Below, piece by piece: positions 21,109-31,599 of a DNA stretch of 64,000 bases. Under the pieces are notes generated by a model. The model saw nothing but the letters and a program-made list of their open reading frames with translations, was not told the DNA's origin and made no database searches. Position 1 is the stretch's first letter. Every line of letters starts with the position of its first letter. Origin of the DNA: Tenebrio molitor (taxonomy: Eukaryota; Arthropoda; Insecta; Coleoptera; Tenebrionidae); assembly GCF_963966145.1 (NCBI RefSeq), contig NC_091048.1, positions 15,748,001 through 15,812,000 of the forward strand. The letters are read 5' to 3'. The position numbers and the translations under genes are program-made.

Positions 21109-23716
21109 TCGAAATCATAAGAAAGGAGGAGGTGTGTGTATTTACGTTTCCAATGAGTTACTGTCCGATAACGAAGTCATCCCCATAGTTACCAACACAC
21201 CGGGTATAGAGTCGCTCTTTCTGCAGGTACATAATCAGTCGTGGAATTTTATCCTGGGGTGTGTATACAGACCTCCATCGTCTAACATTAATGATGACTG
21301 TACTTTATTGGACGTGTTAGGGGAATTAACGACTAGGCACGACAAGGTGTTCGTATTTGGGGATTTTAATATGCCTGACATTTCTTGGTCCCGGAACTCG
21401 GGACACTGTCGAAGCCCATCCTCTCAACTGATGGTTGATTTTTTAACCAATAACCATATGCGCCAGTTAATAACGCAACCAACTAGATTTAGAGCCAACC
21501 AGCAACCGTCAGTTCTTGATCTGATTTTAACAACAGAGGACTCCTCACTAACAAATGTGCAATATCTTGACCCAGTGGGTAAGTCAGACCATGTTTCCCT
21601 CAAGGTAGATCTGCAGATCTGTTTTGTGCCTGCTCAACGAACTATAACTTTCAATAAAATAGTTACGAACTATGAGAAGGTATACATACGTCTCGAGAAA
21701 ATAAATTGGCCAACGACACTTTGCGACGCGAACGTCGAGAACAACTGGAGTACATTAAAAAATCTATTACTCAATACTGTCAATGAGTGTTCGTCCGTTA
21801 TTAAAGTCAAAAGGTCTTCTTCGAAACCCTGGATAAATGCCAATATATTGAAAATGGTTAAGCGTAAGCGAGCATTGTGGAAGACTTTTAAAAGAACAGG
21901 GGAGCAAACAGACTACGTAGCCCACAGAGCTTTTTCGAACAAGCTGTCTACAATTATTAAGGAGGAGCGGATTAGGTACGAACTGAAGATTGCGAATTCT
22001 AACAATCCTAAGAGTTTTTATAAGCACGTTCGCACTGCATTGGGAGGACCGGTCAAGATACCTCAAGTTAGGAATGTAGACGGAAATATCGTAAGGGACC
22101 ATACTGACTGTGCCAATATTTTTGCTGAGTTTTTCTCCAAGGTTTTTACAAGGGAATCGGTGGCTGGTACACCGAAACTAGATTTTCCCCGAAATACTAC
22201 AGGTTTTACTGACATAGAATTTTCTGAGGAGCTGGTTTTGGAAAAATTACGTGGGTTAGACAAAACAAAGTCTCCCGGCCCCGACAGAATCACAGCCAGT
22301 GTATTAAAGACTTGTGCTGATATTCTGTGCAGACCTCTTAGCATGCTATTTGGGCAATCGTTTGACTCGGGGGTTTTGCCTTCGGATTGGAGGACGGCAA
22401 TTATCTGTCCCATCTTTAAAAAAGGAGATAAATTTGATCCAGGTAACTATAGGCCTGTAAGTTTGACGTCGTTAGTGGTTAAAATTATGGAGTCGATTAT
22501 TTATGATACTACCATAAAATTCTTAGTGAAGCATCATGTCATACCTGATAATCAGCATGGTTTTATGCCAGGAAAGTCCATCACCTCCAATCTACTATGT
22601 TGTCTTTCTGACTGGACCAAACTGTTAGATTTAGGCAGATCTCTTGATGTTGTATATTTCGATTGTGCCAAGGCTTTCGATCGGGTGCCAAGAAAGCTTC
22701 TTTTATTTAAATTGCAACATATCGGTATCCGGGGCAGTCTTTTTTATTGGCTTGACGCCTTTCTTAGTGATCGTACTTTTAAGGTTAAAGTTGGTGGCGT
22801 GCTTAGCGCATCGGAAAAGGTAATAAGTGGGGTTCCACAGGGGTCCGTGCTCGGTCCGTTATTGTTTATAGTTTACACGGCCGATGTCAAATACAATGTA
22901 AGATCGTCATGGGTCATGTATGCTGATGATATGAAGATATATAATGATAGTGTAAATTACCAAATGCTTTCCAACGACATCTCTAACATCAGTAAATGGG
23001 CAAGCGATTGGCAGCTTCCACTTAACATTGGGAAATGCACGGTTCTTCATATCGGCGACAAAAACCCGTGTCATGGGTATTATTTGGGTGGTGTGGAACT
23101 GCTTAAGTCGAGTTCATGTTTGGATTTGGGAGTTCTGGTAACATCAAATTTGTCATGGTCGGAACATACCTCATATGTGGTCAAGAGGGCGAATAAAATT
23201 GTCTATCTTTTGAGCAAAACGTTTACTAAGACTACCTTGGCTGTAACTGCTAAGCTTATTAAGTCATATGTTAGGCCAGTTCTGGAGTTCGGTCATGGAG
23301 TATGGGCTCCTAATTTAAAACGTGACATGGACTTGTTGGAATCTGTGCAACGACGAGCGACTCGTATCCCTTTCGGTAGAAATCGCCCCGAGTATTCTGA
23401 AAGAATTTCCTTAATGAACCTTCCCCTGCTTTCCGACAGACGTAAAAGAGGAGATGTTATATTGGTACATCAAGCGCTGACTGGTGACAAAAATTCCTCC
23501 ATTAAGCACCTTTTCCCATTAAACGACGGGGGGAGAACTAGAGGGCATGATTTGAAGCTGGCAAAGGACAATTTTCGCACAAGTGCTAGGCAAAACTTCA
23601 TCACGAATCGAGTGTTCGATGTGTGGAACTCCCTACCTGTAGAAGTAGTTACCAGCAAAACACCTCTTGGCTTTAAATCTCGCTATGACAGTTATGTGAC
23701 TTCAGTAATTAAGTAA
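21109..23716 (+). pseudogene. LINE ORF2: endonuclease (N-truncated) and reverse transcriptase
   Basis: The frame is open from 20948, but the part overlapping ORF1 is not ORF2; recognisable coding starts near 21105 (RNDRNHKKGGGVCIYVSN). The AP-endonuclease is missing its first part, including the N-terminal catalytic residues, but keeps GCVYRPPSSN, FGDFNMPDISW and the SDH motif (GKSDHVSL). RT follows: NYRPVSLTS, QHGFMPGKS, YFDCAKAFDRV, GVPQGSVLGPLLF and YADDMKIY with the active-site aspartates. The C-terminal region has RPVLEFGHGVWAP and a VQRRATR helix. The RT frame is entirely uninterrupted, so this copy is young, but the endonuclease deletion should make it inactive. Confidence 0.85.
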
Positions 23717-24699
23717 AACGTATTGTGGTTTACTATTGTTTTGGATGCGCGGGCATAACAGGCTCGGCCTCTGCCCGAACGCTTATTTTAATAATAATAA
23801 TAATAATAATTATTATTATTCTGCCTATATGAATTTTGGAGGTGAAATCTAAAGGAAGGAAATTACCCTATATCCTTGTATTTTCAACGCCCGTGAATAG
23901 GGAAAATTGTCCGAATTTGTTCACTTCATTAACAACCATTGTTACATCAACTCCACAATAAAGGCGTAGGTGCAAGCACAATGTTTTGTAAATGTTTCTA
24001 TCGAAATGATCGAGAGGAGTAAGGTTACGTTTGTGACTGACGGGCACCTCAGATTATTATTGTTGCTAAACTATCAAGATAATCAGGTAATCACCTTTAA
24101 CTCAGCAGCGTACTGGCAATTTTGACCAAATTTTCAATCATTTGTATCTCGAAAACGAAGAAACTTTTATAAGAAAAATTTTTTGTCTATTACTTCTTCT
24201 CATCATCACCAATTACCGGGTTTTTTTCCAAACTTATTTCAGAATCACCCTGTACACATTAAATGTAATATTTCAAGTACCTGTAACATTTTAAATTTAT
24301 ATACCTAGTATTTAAGGATACGTGGGAGGATGGGGCAATTATTTTGCTTTCCAAGAAAAATCGTGGAATTCCCTATTCATTCTTGCCTAGTTTATTTTGG
24401 CTCTATGGATATCAGGTAACGATAATTTAAAAATTGAAAGAATAGTACAAGATATAAATTTCTGGAAATTTAAGATGGAACCTAAACTTGTACAATTTTA
24501 TATAGAGTGTATTTTGCATGAATTAGTAGATCCAAGGCATACAAGAAATATGAAAATACGAGATCCTCCTTATATCCTACAAGCAATAAAGGATAAACAA
24601 AAAGAAATACGAAATTATTATTTTTTCCTTCGGTTTTAGCGGAAATACGATCTGAAACACCTTTTGAATCTTCTTGACATACAGTGTGGAAACTTTAAC

Positions 24700-25480
24700 T
24701 GGAATGAAATTAATAACTTGGACATAGGCGGTTTTTGTAAAAAATCCCGAAACAGGTCGATTTTTGTTTTTCCTTGCCCACATTTCGGCGCATATGGTTA
24801 TTGCATATCTCCTCCCGGAAGCGCGCAACCACTTCTAACTAAGGGTACGCCAAGGAATACAACGCACTATTTGTTTCCTGAATATTTTCAAAGCGTACTT
24901 GCTAAAAAATAAAAACCAATTTATAAGTTGAATTCTATTTAATGCAACAAATGCTCAAAATGGGCACCGTTTCTTTCTTGGCAAATTGCAAAACGATAGT
25001 AACCATCCCTTACGTTTCGTAACATTTCCGGTGTGATTTGCCTAATTCCATGTCTACTACATTGCTTACGCTCTTCAATACTGTTCGGTTTTAGGCATGA
25101 AATTAGGTGGGATTACCCACCGGAAATGTTATAAAACGTAAGGGATGCATGTTACTATCGATTTGCAATTGGCCAAGAAACAAATGATGTCCATTTTGAA
25201 CATTTGTTGCATTAATTTTTTTTTATTTCTTAGGACGTAGGATTTGAAAATATTCAGGAAACAAATAGTGCGTTGTATTCTTTGCGAAGTGGGCTTTCAA
25301 ACGAGGTGTCACTTGGCATACCCTTCCATTTGAAAAAAAAGTTAGGGGTGGTTGCGAGCTTCCGGGAGCAGATATGCAAAAACCATTGCGCCAAAATTTG
25401 GACAGGAAAAAACAAAAATCGACCGGTTTCGGGATTTTTTACAAAAATCACCTATGTCCAAGTTATGAATTTTATTCAGA
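24700..25480. mobile_element. Large fold-back element (~780 bp)
   Basis: Left arm CTTGGACATAGGCGGTTTTT, then CCGAAACAGGTCGATTTTTG, pairs with the right arm CAAAAATCGACCGGTTTCGG, then CACCTATGTCCAAG. The centre is near 25075. The ORFs at 24577-24912 and 25254-25551 mirror each other and are not genes. Likely a MITE of a Tc1/mariner-type element. Confidence 0.8.
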
Positions 25481-25493
25481 AGCAATATCACAA

Positions 25494-25646
25494 GACTTCC
25501 CATTTTTTCGGAAAATTTTGATTTTATGACGAAAAGTTTGTTGCTTGGCAATAACCACGAGATCCGTTAGGGTCGAGTGGCTTTGCTTAAAGCAACAAAC
25601 TTTGAGTCCAATAAAATCAAAATTTTCCGAAAAAAAATGGGAAGTC
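25494..25646. repeat. Hairpin MITE (~150 bp)
   Basis: GACTTCCCATTTTTTCGGAA and complement at the ends; the arms continue through ATTTTGATTTTAT and AAAGTTTGTTGC. Confidence 0.85.
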
Positions 25647-26194
25647 GAGTTATATTTTTCTAGACAAATTCCCGAATGAACAATTCAAACAAACATTCGG
25701 AACAACATCACAAAACGGATTAAAGGTTAGTTTATATTCATCGTGGCACTTTTCCTGCAACAATTTACCTGTTGTATTCCAAATTGTTTTCACACTGTAA
25801 TAAATATCACTGCTGGAGTCGTTTCTAAAATGTTTTTTAAAATCCATTTCGGAAAACGTCAAAATAATTTTCTGACATTTTGTTCATTAATTTGTGTTAC
25901 CAACAAAAAGAAAAGCCTTGTCAACGTTGTTTTTCACCGGAAGGGAGCTTTTGTCGACGCATTTTCTGACCATGACTAGATTTTTTCGCGATATTCGGCA
26001 CACTATTGGTCAATATCAACTGTTTTCATAACATGAGTGAATTTGTCCAGTTAAAATTTCCAGACTGTATATCGGCATTTGCTTCATGTTCTAGGTCATT
26101 GTGAAATTTCTTTATTTTTAATTATTGTAATATGTACTAATGTGTGGAAAACGTTACGTATTCAATAACTAATTATTTTATTGTTATATAAAAC
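25647..26194. other. Unassigned stretch
   Basis: A minus-strand frame (25862-25650; EMDFKKHFRNDSSSDIYYSV) might be a decayed ORF but shows no domain I recognise. The rest is AT-rich. Confidence 0.3.
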
Positions 26195-26309
26195 GTGTTC
26201 AATTGAAAAGTTCATCAAATTGGCTTTGATCTTTGTCTGACCAACTTAATGTTGTTGTCTTTTAAAAAATAAAGTCAAAGCTAACTTGATGTACATTTCA
26301 ATTGAACAC
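26195..26309. repeat. Small MITE (115 bp)
   Basis: GTGTTCAATTGAAAAGTTCA with complement TGTACATTTCAATTGAACAC; inner arms ATTGGCTTTGA / TCAAAGCTAAC. Confidence 0.8.
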
Positions 26310-26699
26310 TTGTTATATATTACTTAAATGAACTTAAATGTTATTTGCCAGGTTGAATCTGATTGATTGATTTTTGTTAGTTCATTTTTTTCAGTGGAGA
26401 AAATAAAATGTATAATTTGATAATGTACCTTGAAGTCTATACGTAATAATGTATGTAGGTATTGTGTATATACATAATAAAATATATGGTAGTTAGTCAA
26501 GACCAACCAATATTATCACTTCGTACTGTAAAAACTAAGCCAGCTAGGAAACAAAATGTATCTTAAAAAATTATTGTGTCTGGCTTGTACTTCTTACTAT
26601 TAGTGTACATCCAGTGATTTACTGTTGTTGAGCCCGCCCACTGCATAGACCCTCTTGCACCCGACCCCCGTCGCAAAATTTCACACTACCCGTAGAGAT
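26310..26699. other. No feature recognised
   Basis: AT-rich up to about 26620, then a GC-richer segment (CCCGCCCACTGC, CACCCGACCCCCGTC) just before Polinton coding resumes. This may be the edge of an unidentified insertion. Confidence 0.4.
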
Positions 26700-27462
26700 T
26701 CGTCTTTAGATTATATATGAAAATCCTATTAATTTATCCGGATTAAAAGGTCAAATTGCTTTAAAAACAGCAAGTCTCTGGTATAGTTGGGATAACATTA
26801 CTGAAGAGTATAAAAATAACGAAATAAGTCCGCTAAGAATCCACTAGTACCTACCGTCCGCGTCGTCCCTGAAAGGGACTACGGCTCCGCAGCCGAACTC
26901 AAAAATAACGAAATAAAAAAAAAGACGATAGAAATGAATCGGAGTGGAAAATATTAAAATTACCAAACGGTCTGTACGATGAAAATGAATTAAATAATTA
27001 TATCCAAGAATATTTTGGAACGTTTGAAACACCCCCGTTTTATTTTGATGTAAATTATGCAACTAATCGTTTTATGCTAATTGTACGCGACATAGATTAT
27101 GAAATTGACTTTTCCCACGGTAAGATATATGAGCTTTTAGGATTTGATAAAAAAATATATAAAGAAGGAATAAACTATGCAACAAAAATTGGTAATATTA
27201 CCTAAGATATTGATCAAATCTTGATTCTCTGCTCCCTAGTTTCATCTAGTTATCAAAATAATCTCAAAAGTGATGTTATATACGCTTTTACTCCAAATAT
27301 TTCACCTAGATCTTTAATTAATATTGAACCAACGCATCCGAAATATTTACCAATTAATCGTACGGATTATATATTTAATATTCGCATTTCCGTTACAAAT
27401 CAGCTAAATCAATTGATAAATTTTAATGGAGAGTGCTTAAATTTTGTTCTAGATATTCAGTA
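26700..27462 (+). pseudogene. Minor capsid (penton-like) protein of Polinton, main part
   Basis: Reads YENPINLSGLKGQIALKTAS, LWYSWDNITEEY, then after a 90-bp insertion KILKLPNGLYDENELNNYIQ, IDFSHGKIYELLGFD and, to the stop at 27462, CSLVSSSYQNNL, IYAFTPNISPRSL and INFNGECLNFVLDIQ. This is the virus-type minor capsid protein of Polintons, thought to form capsid vertices. The N-terminus is at 16715-16768. Frame breaks: the insertion at 26809-26909, a TAA near 27204, and a shift near 26990. Directly followed by a motif-D hairpin segment (27464-27480). Confidence 0.75.
26809..26910. repeat. GC-rich micro-insertion with flanking duplication
   Basis: AAAAATAACGAAATAA occurs at 26810-26825 and again at 26897-26912. 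The segment between contains two perfect hairpins, GTCCCTGAAAGGGAC and CGGCTCCGCAGCCG. It interrupts the minor capsid frame. Confidence 0.75.
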
Positions 27463-27512
27463 ATCGTCTTCGACTCCGGGCAGGCGTTGTCTGATTCTTT
27501 CTTGTAGAATAA

Positions 27513-27965
27513 ATGGTACTTGTCGAACTTGTCGTTCATAGAAAACAATTATTTCCGAAACAATATGGGTTTGGTCTTAAATATCACAGAGATATTAGAG
27601 GTGGAAATATTTTTCAATCTATAAAAAAATTTGCTATACCTGTATTAGGCTTTTTATATCGTAATATATTAAAACCTTTTTGGAAAAATAATAAAGAGGA
27701 TATCATTCAAGGTGTAACTTCAGGACTTAAAAATATAGCGTCTACATACGTAAAATCACCGCCGTTTTCTACTTATAAAGAAGAAATTATAAATCCTATT
27801 CTAAACAAAATGAAAGAAAAATCGTTGAATGAACATTTACGAGGCAACGGATTAAAAAAGAACAAGTCAAAAAATTCGGACAAGGTCTTCATGAGCAAAA
27901 CGAATCAATTAACTAAAAAATCAAAGGAAATTATTAAAAATCTGCTGAAGGCTGAGGTTTTCTAA
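27513..27965 (+). CDS. Basic minor virion protein of Polinton
   Basis: A 150-aa ORF starting in ATAAATG, between the minor capsid gene and the major capsid gene. It has a GGNIFQSIKKFAIPVLGFLY segment (glycine pair, then an amphipathic hydrophobic helix), DIIQGVTSGLKNIASTY, and a strongly basic C-terminus (GNGLKKNKSKNS). This plan is that of small DNA-binding or membrane-active core proteins of adenovirus-like elements. The length and intact frame suggest a complete gene. The function is inferred from position and composition. Confidence 0.6.
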   Translation: MVLVELVVHRKQLFPKQYGFGLKYHRDIRGGNIFQSIKKFAIPVLGFLYRNILKPFWKNNKEDIIQGVTSGLKNIASTYVKSPPFSTYKEEIINPILNKMKEKSLNEHLRGNGLKKNKSKNSDKVFMSKTNQLTKKSKEIIKNLLKAEVF

Positions 27966-28208
27966 AAGACTTCTTTTTATTTAAATAAATGGAAAATGTT
28001 GTGGACAATTTATGGCGTATTGATGAAATGCCTGTAATTGATGAATCAACAAACAGTTATACTTACAATGAAATAAAAGAAAGTATGTAATATCAATGTG
28101 AAAGAACTTGAACAGTATACGCTCGAAACTAACATAAGCGGATGGAAGCATTTATCAGGTGCTTATATTTTTGTCAAATCTAAAATTAAAAACAATCCAA
28201 ATAATTAT

Positions 28209-30787
28209 AGTCCAGTCAATATAAACATAAAAAAGGGTCCGACCTTGCAAAAGGTCATGTAGTTCTGATTTTTTAATATGTTGTTTGGATCTCAGCCAAG
28301 AGTAAAACACCAAATTTGCAACTTCGAAAGACTTGTGCGCGCTGCGTGGTAGCCAAAGAACAGCAAACTTTTTGCACTATTTTCAGTTTTTGCTCAATAT
28401 CTCCTAAGATATGAGTCTCACAGAAAAAGTTGAAGTTACCTTTTTTAAACTGGATTAAATTTGCTACAGTTTGAGGCCTAAGCAAACTTTGTGCGTCCAG
28501 CTGTTTCCAAGATACAGCTCTTCAAAAATTGGGTATTTTTTCCAAGAAGTGAAAATTTTTTGTTTACGTCTCTTATTTTATTAAATATCGTCAAAAATAC
28601 TCGCCCCATGAGAAAAGTCATGGGCAATGAACTTGAAGTGTATTTATTTAGCTTTAAATCGAGATCTGACGGGCAGCTGCAGGTCCAATGCTTCTCTCAA
28701 AAGTGGCATATAACCGAAAACCTCGAAAGATGGAATTTGGGAAAAATAAATGAAAACAAGTTTTCAGGGCATCAAACGTCACGTATAGGGCCTAAACCGA
28801 TCAAATAAGTTATTTTAACGTAATTTAGTATGTGTGGTTAACAACTTGAAGGGAGTCTGTGAAGTCGGTGGAGAAATACTGCCCTCAGCGCCAGTCTTGT
28901 TCTGGTTCTGATTGCATGGAAAATCATCGAACACCCCAAGTATGCTCGTTTGGACCGAGTTCATGGAGCAGGTGACAAGTGGTCTTGATTTTTATGGTTC
29001 AAAAATTATTTTCCTCTCATTCATTGGTGCGCTTTAATTTGAGCTCCGGCGGGAACATGTCCTGGCATATACAAGTATGTTTATCATGAACCCCATTTTT
29101 ACGGTCCACTGTGCTAGCTCACTACTGAAGATTCCACGCACATGTGCCAATCCACCGTAGCTTTTCATAAACCACATCAGGAATCAAATCTGACCATAGG
29201 CCGGGCCAAAATTTATCGGATCGGCGGATTGTAAAATTTTGTTCTATGAATATCTTAACCTCAGTTGGATCCATCCGCTGTTCTAGAGCCATCATATCTT
29301 GCAAATATAAGTGGGCACTCTTTGTGAAGAAATAGTGACCAACTGAATGAAAACAAGGTAGCATTTTATCGATAGTATACAGGTGAAGGTTCTTAATCAC
29401 CCTGACGCTCTGCCTGGATGAATAGTTTTACGGGAGTAGACGTGTGAAAATATTGGTCCCACAGCTTTGATTACCTTCCAAATTATGCAATGCAGTTTTG
29501 ACTTCGGCTCTTAGGCGTTGGTAAGTCCTATTTTCCTTTACAAACAAGATGAGAGACCTCTCACCCTCATCAGCTTATTCTCAGTTTCGGCTCTTTCTTT
29601 CCCAGTCAACTCTACCTCATCCAAAATAATGCCAGCCCAATATCAGATTAGTCAAAATGTGTACTCGTACAGCCTATTCAGGCATGACCATTCAGCATTT
29701 TGTCTAGGCCTGTGATCTATATAAAAAGTCATAAGACTCATAAGTAGCATCCAAGACACTCCCTGTCATTATTGCACCGATACAACCCATGAATGACATG
29801 AGGAGATGGAACTCTCCAAGCCTCACAACCACGCAGCTTAACTCAGAATGTTGGCCACCCTCAACAATATCTCTGGCCTTAAAGAACACTGGCTGATCAA
29901 AAGTAACGAAGCAGGTTTTTTGAAAATGACCTTAACTTCTCTCACTGGCTTGAAAAGGTGATATGAACACTGTATCGAAATCAGTAGGTGGGGTGCGGAT
30001 AAATGAGAGGAAAATAATTTTTGAACCATAAAAATCAAGACCACTTGTCACCTGCTTAATGAACCCGTTCCAAAGGAGCATACTTGGGGTAGTTGATGAT
30101 TTTCCATACAATCAGAACAAGTCTGGCGCTGAGGGCAGTATTTCTCCACCGACTTCACAGACTCCCTTCAAGTTGTTAACCACACATACTAAATTACGTT
30201 AAAATAACTTATTTGATCGATTTAGGCCCTATAAGTGATGTTTGATGCGCTGAAAACTTGTTTTCATTTATTTTTCCCAAATTCCCTTTTTCGAGGTTTT
30301 TGGTTATATGCCACTTTTTAGAAAAGCAGCTACCCATCAGATCTCAGTTTAAAGCTAAATAAATACGCTTCAAGTTCATTGCCCTTGACTTTTCCATGGG
30401 TCGAGTATTTTTGACGATATTTAATAAGAAAAGAGAAATAAACAAAAAAATTTCACTTCTTGGAAAAAATACCCAATTTTTGAAGAGCTGTATCTTGGAA
30501 ACTACAGGACGCACAAAGTTTGCTTAGGCCTCAAACTGAAGTGAATTTAATCTAGTTTAAAAAAAGATAACTTCAACTTTTTCTGTTAGACTCATATCTT
30601 AAGAGATATTGAACAAAAACTGAAAATAGTACGAAAATTTTGCTGTTCTTCGGCTACTACGCAGCGCGCACAAGTCTTTCGAAGTTGCAAATTTGGTTTT
30701 TTACTCTTGGCTGAGGTCCAAAGAACATTTTAAAAAATCAGAACTACCTGACCTTTTGCAAGATCGAATGTTTATATTGACTGGACT
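28209..30787 (-). mobile_element. Long-TIR (~0.8 kb) DNA element in the capsid gene, 5-bp TSD
   Basis: Ends AGTCCAGTCAATATAAACAT and its complement, flanked by ATTAT on both sides (28204-28208 and 30788-30792). The arms run about 800 bp (28209-29025 and 29997-30787). Deleting the element and one ATTAT lets the capsid frame run through. The termini match the AGTCC repeats at 8192 and 10141. The unique middle carries a decayed minus-strand ORF. Confidence 0.9.
29122..30044 (-). pseudogene. Decayed ORF of the long-TIR element
   Basis: Minus-strand frames read PVFFKARDIVEGGQHSELSC and VVRLGEFHLLMSFMGCIGAI (29889-29700), then, after breaks, HYFFTKSAHLYLQDMMALEQ and SDKFWPGLWSDLIPDVVYEK (29400-29122). 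The VRLG.FH.LMSF..CIG.IM motif is one I associate with a widespread protein of animal transposons, but I cannot name the superfamily. The 5-bp TSD does not settle it. Multiple stops. Confidence 0.5.
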
Positions 30788-31599
30788 ATTATGATTATGC
30801 AACTATATCAAATAATGGGATAAATGATTTTGACTATGTGAGGTTATTCTATGAAGAGGTATTAATAGAAGAAACAAATTATGTGGGTGTTGCTACGTTA
30901 ATTTCAAATCTGATTGAATTTTCAGGAGATGTATCTGATACTTCAGCATCACAATTATGTTGGTATCCAGACACAGCAGATTCAGCAGATACATCTCAAT
31001 ATAAATATGATGCGCAAAATAAATCAGAAAAATTTAAAGATTTAGACGTTGATATAAAAACTATTGTTTCAAAAATCACAAATAATTCGGCATTTAATAA
31101 AGGATATTCGGAGAGATGGTTGTTAACAAAAGATGAAAAAACTATTACAAAATTTATTCCTTTATCTAAAATTTTTCGATTTGTTCGAGACTGTAACAAA
31201 GTTTTGAATGGAAAAATTCGCATTGACTTACGTAAAAATCGAGTGAAAAATATATTACACACCAAAGTTGATGGAAACTATGATTATGAAATATCTGATA
31301 TTAGTTTGTGGATCCCAATAGCAAAACCCTCACTAGAAACTGAAAAAATATTATCTTCATTATTGGTTAACAAATCTAACTTTCTTTGTGGATGGAATGC
31401 ACTTAACTGTTACCGTAGTAATTTGTGGTCTTCTGGAAGTGGAAACTGACGCGTTGTAAATAATCAAAATAAAATATCTAGAGTTTTTATAGTTTTTTCT
31501 AGAGCCGAACGAAATGATAATTTTACCAAGACAATGATGATTTTTGATAACATGAATTTAGAAAGAATAAATATTAAAATCAATGGTACCCAACATCCT

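Larger units (their letters stand above)
20330..23815 (+). mobile_element. Non-LTR retrotransposon, near full length with internal deletion
   Basis: ORF1 (20475-21108) and ORF2 (to 23716) on the plus strand, a GC-rich 5' leader (20370-20450) and a 3' UTR ending in (TAA)n at 23787-23808. It is inserted inside the CAGGG-terminus element. The ORF1/ORF2 junction is deleted (see the ORFs). Clade: Jockey/CR1 group by RT motifs; not resolved further. Confidence 0.85.
20053..24252. mobile_element. CAGGG-terminus element carrying a LINE
   Basis: Ends CAGGGAGATTCTGAAATAAG and the complementary CTTATTTCAGAATCACCCTG, flanked by TA. The right interior (23820-24252) is homologous to the complete 491-bp MITE at 55493-55983, which shows what this element looked like before the LINE entered. 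Confidence 0.85.
19951..24392. mobile_element. Outer TA-target element (AACTAGGC termini), carrying nested insertions
   Basis: Termini AACTAGGCAAAAATGAATAG and AACTAGGCAAGAATGAATAG (reverse complement of the right end), each flanked by TA (19949-19950 and 24393-24394). Only about 240 bp is its own. The rest is the second element at 20053-24252. Confidence 0.85.
19577..24640 (+). pseudogene. YqaJ-type (lambda-exonuclease-like) nuclease, split by nested TEs
   Basis: The N-terminal piece (19577-19950) reads RKHFEQTALRQLEKQLGVKI, LECGMFIDEEF, LGATPDGLID and, after frameshifts, KKHAWYYQIQGQLHVTKRKT. The C-terminal piece (24395-24640) reads NDNLKIERIVQDINFWKFK and FYIECILHELVDPRHTRNMK. This is the YqaJ/viral alkaline exonuclease plan: E..AL..LE, then GATPDGLI (catalytic Asp), then Q.QGQL.VT. 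Between them lies an element with TA target duplication (19951-24392). Removing it and one TA brings the two parts back in phase. The family is found in DNA viruses and in some transposons; the carrier here is unknown. Confidence 0.7.

Noticed and set aside
24577..25551. Several ORFs of 65-83 aa with the same peptide (NRSIFVF, NRPVSGFF).
   Set aside because: Mirror translations of a fold-back element.
29518..29715. 65-aa plus-strand ORF inside the long-TIR element.
   Set aside because: Lies opposite the decayed minus-strand protein, which is the recognisable coding strand.
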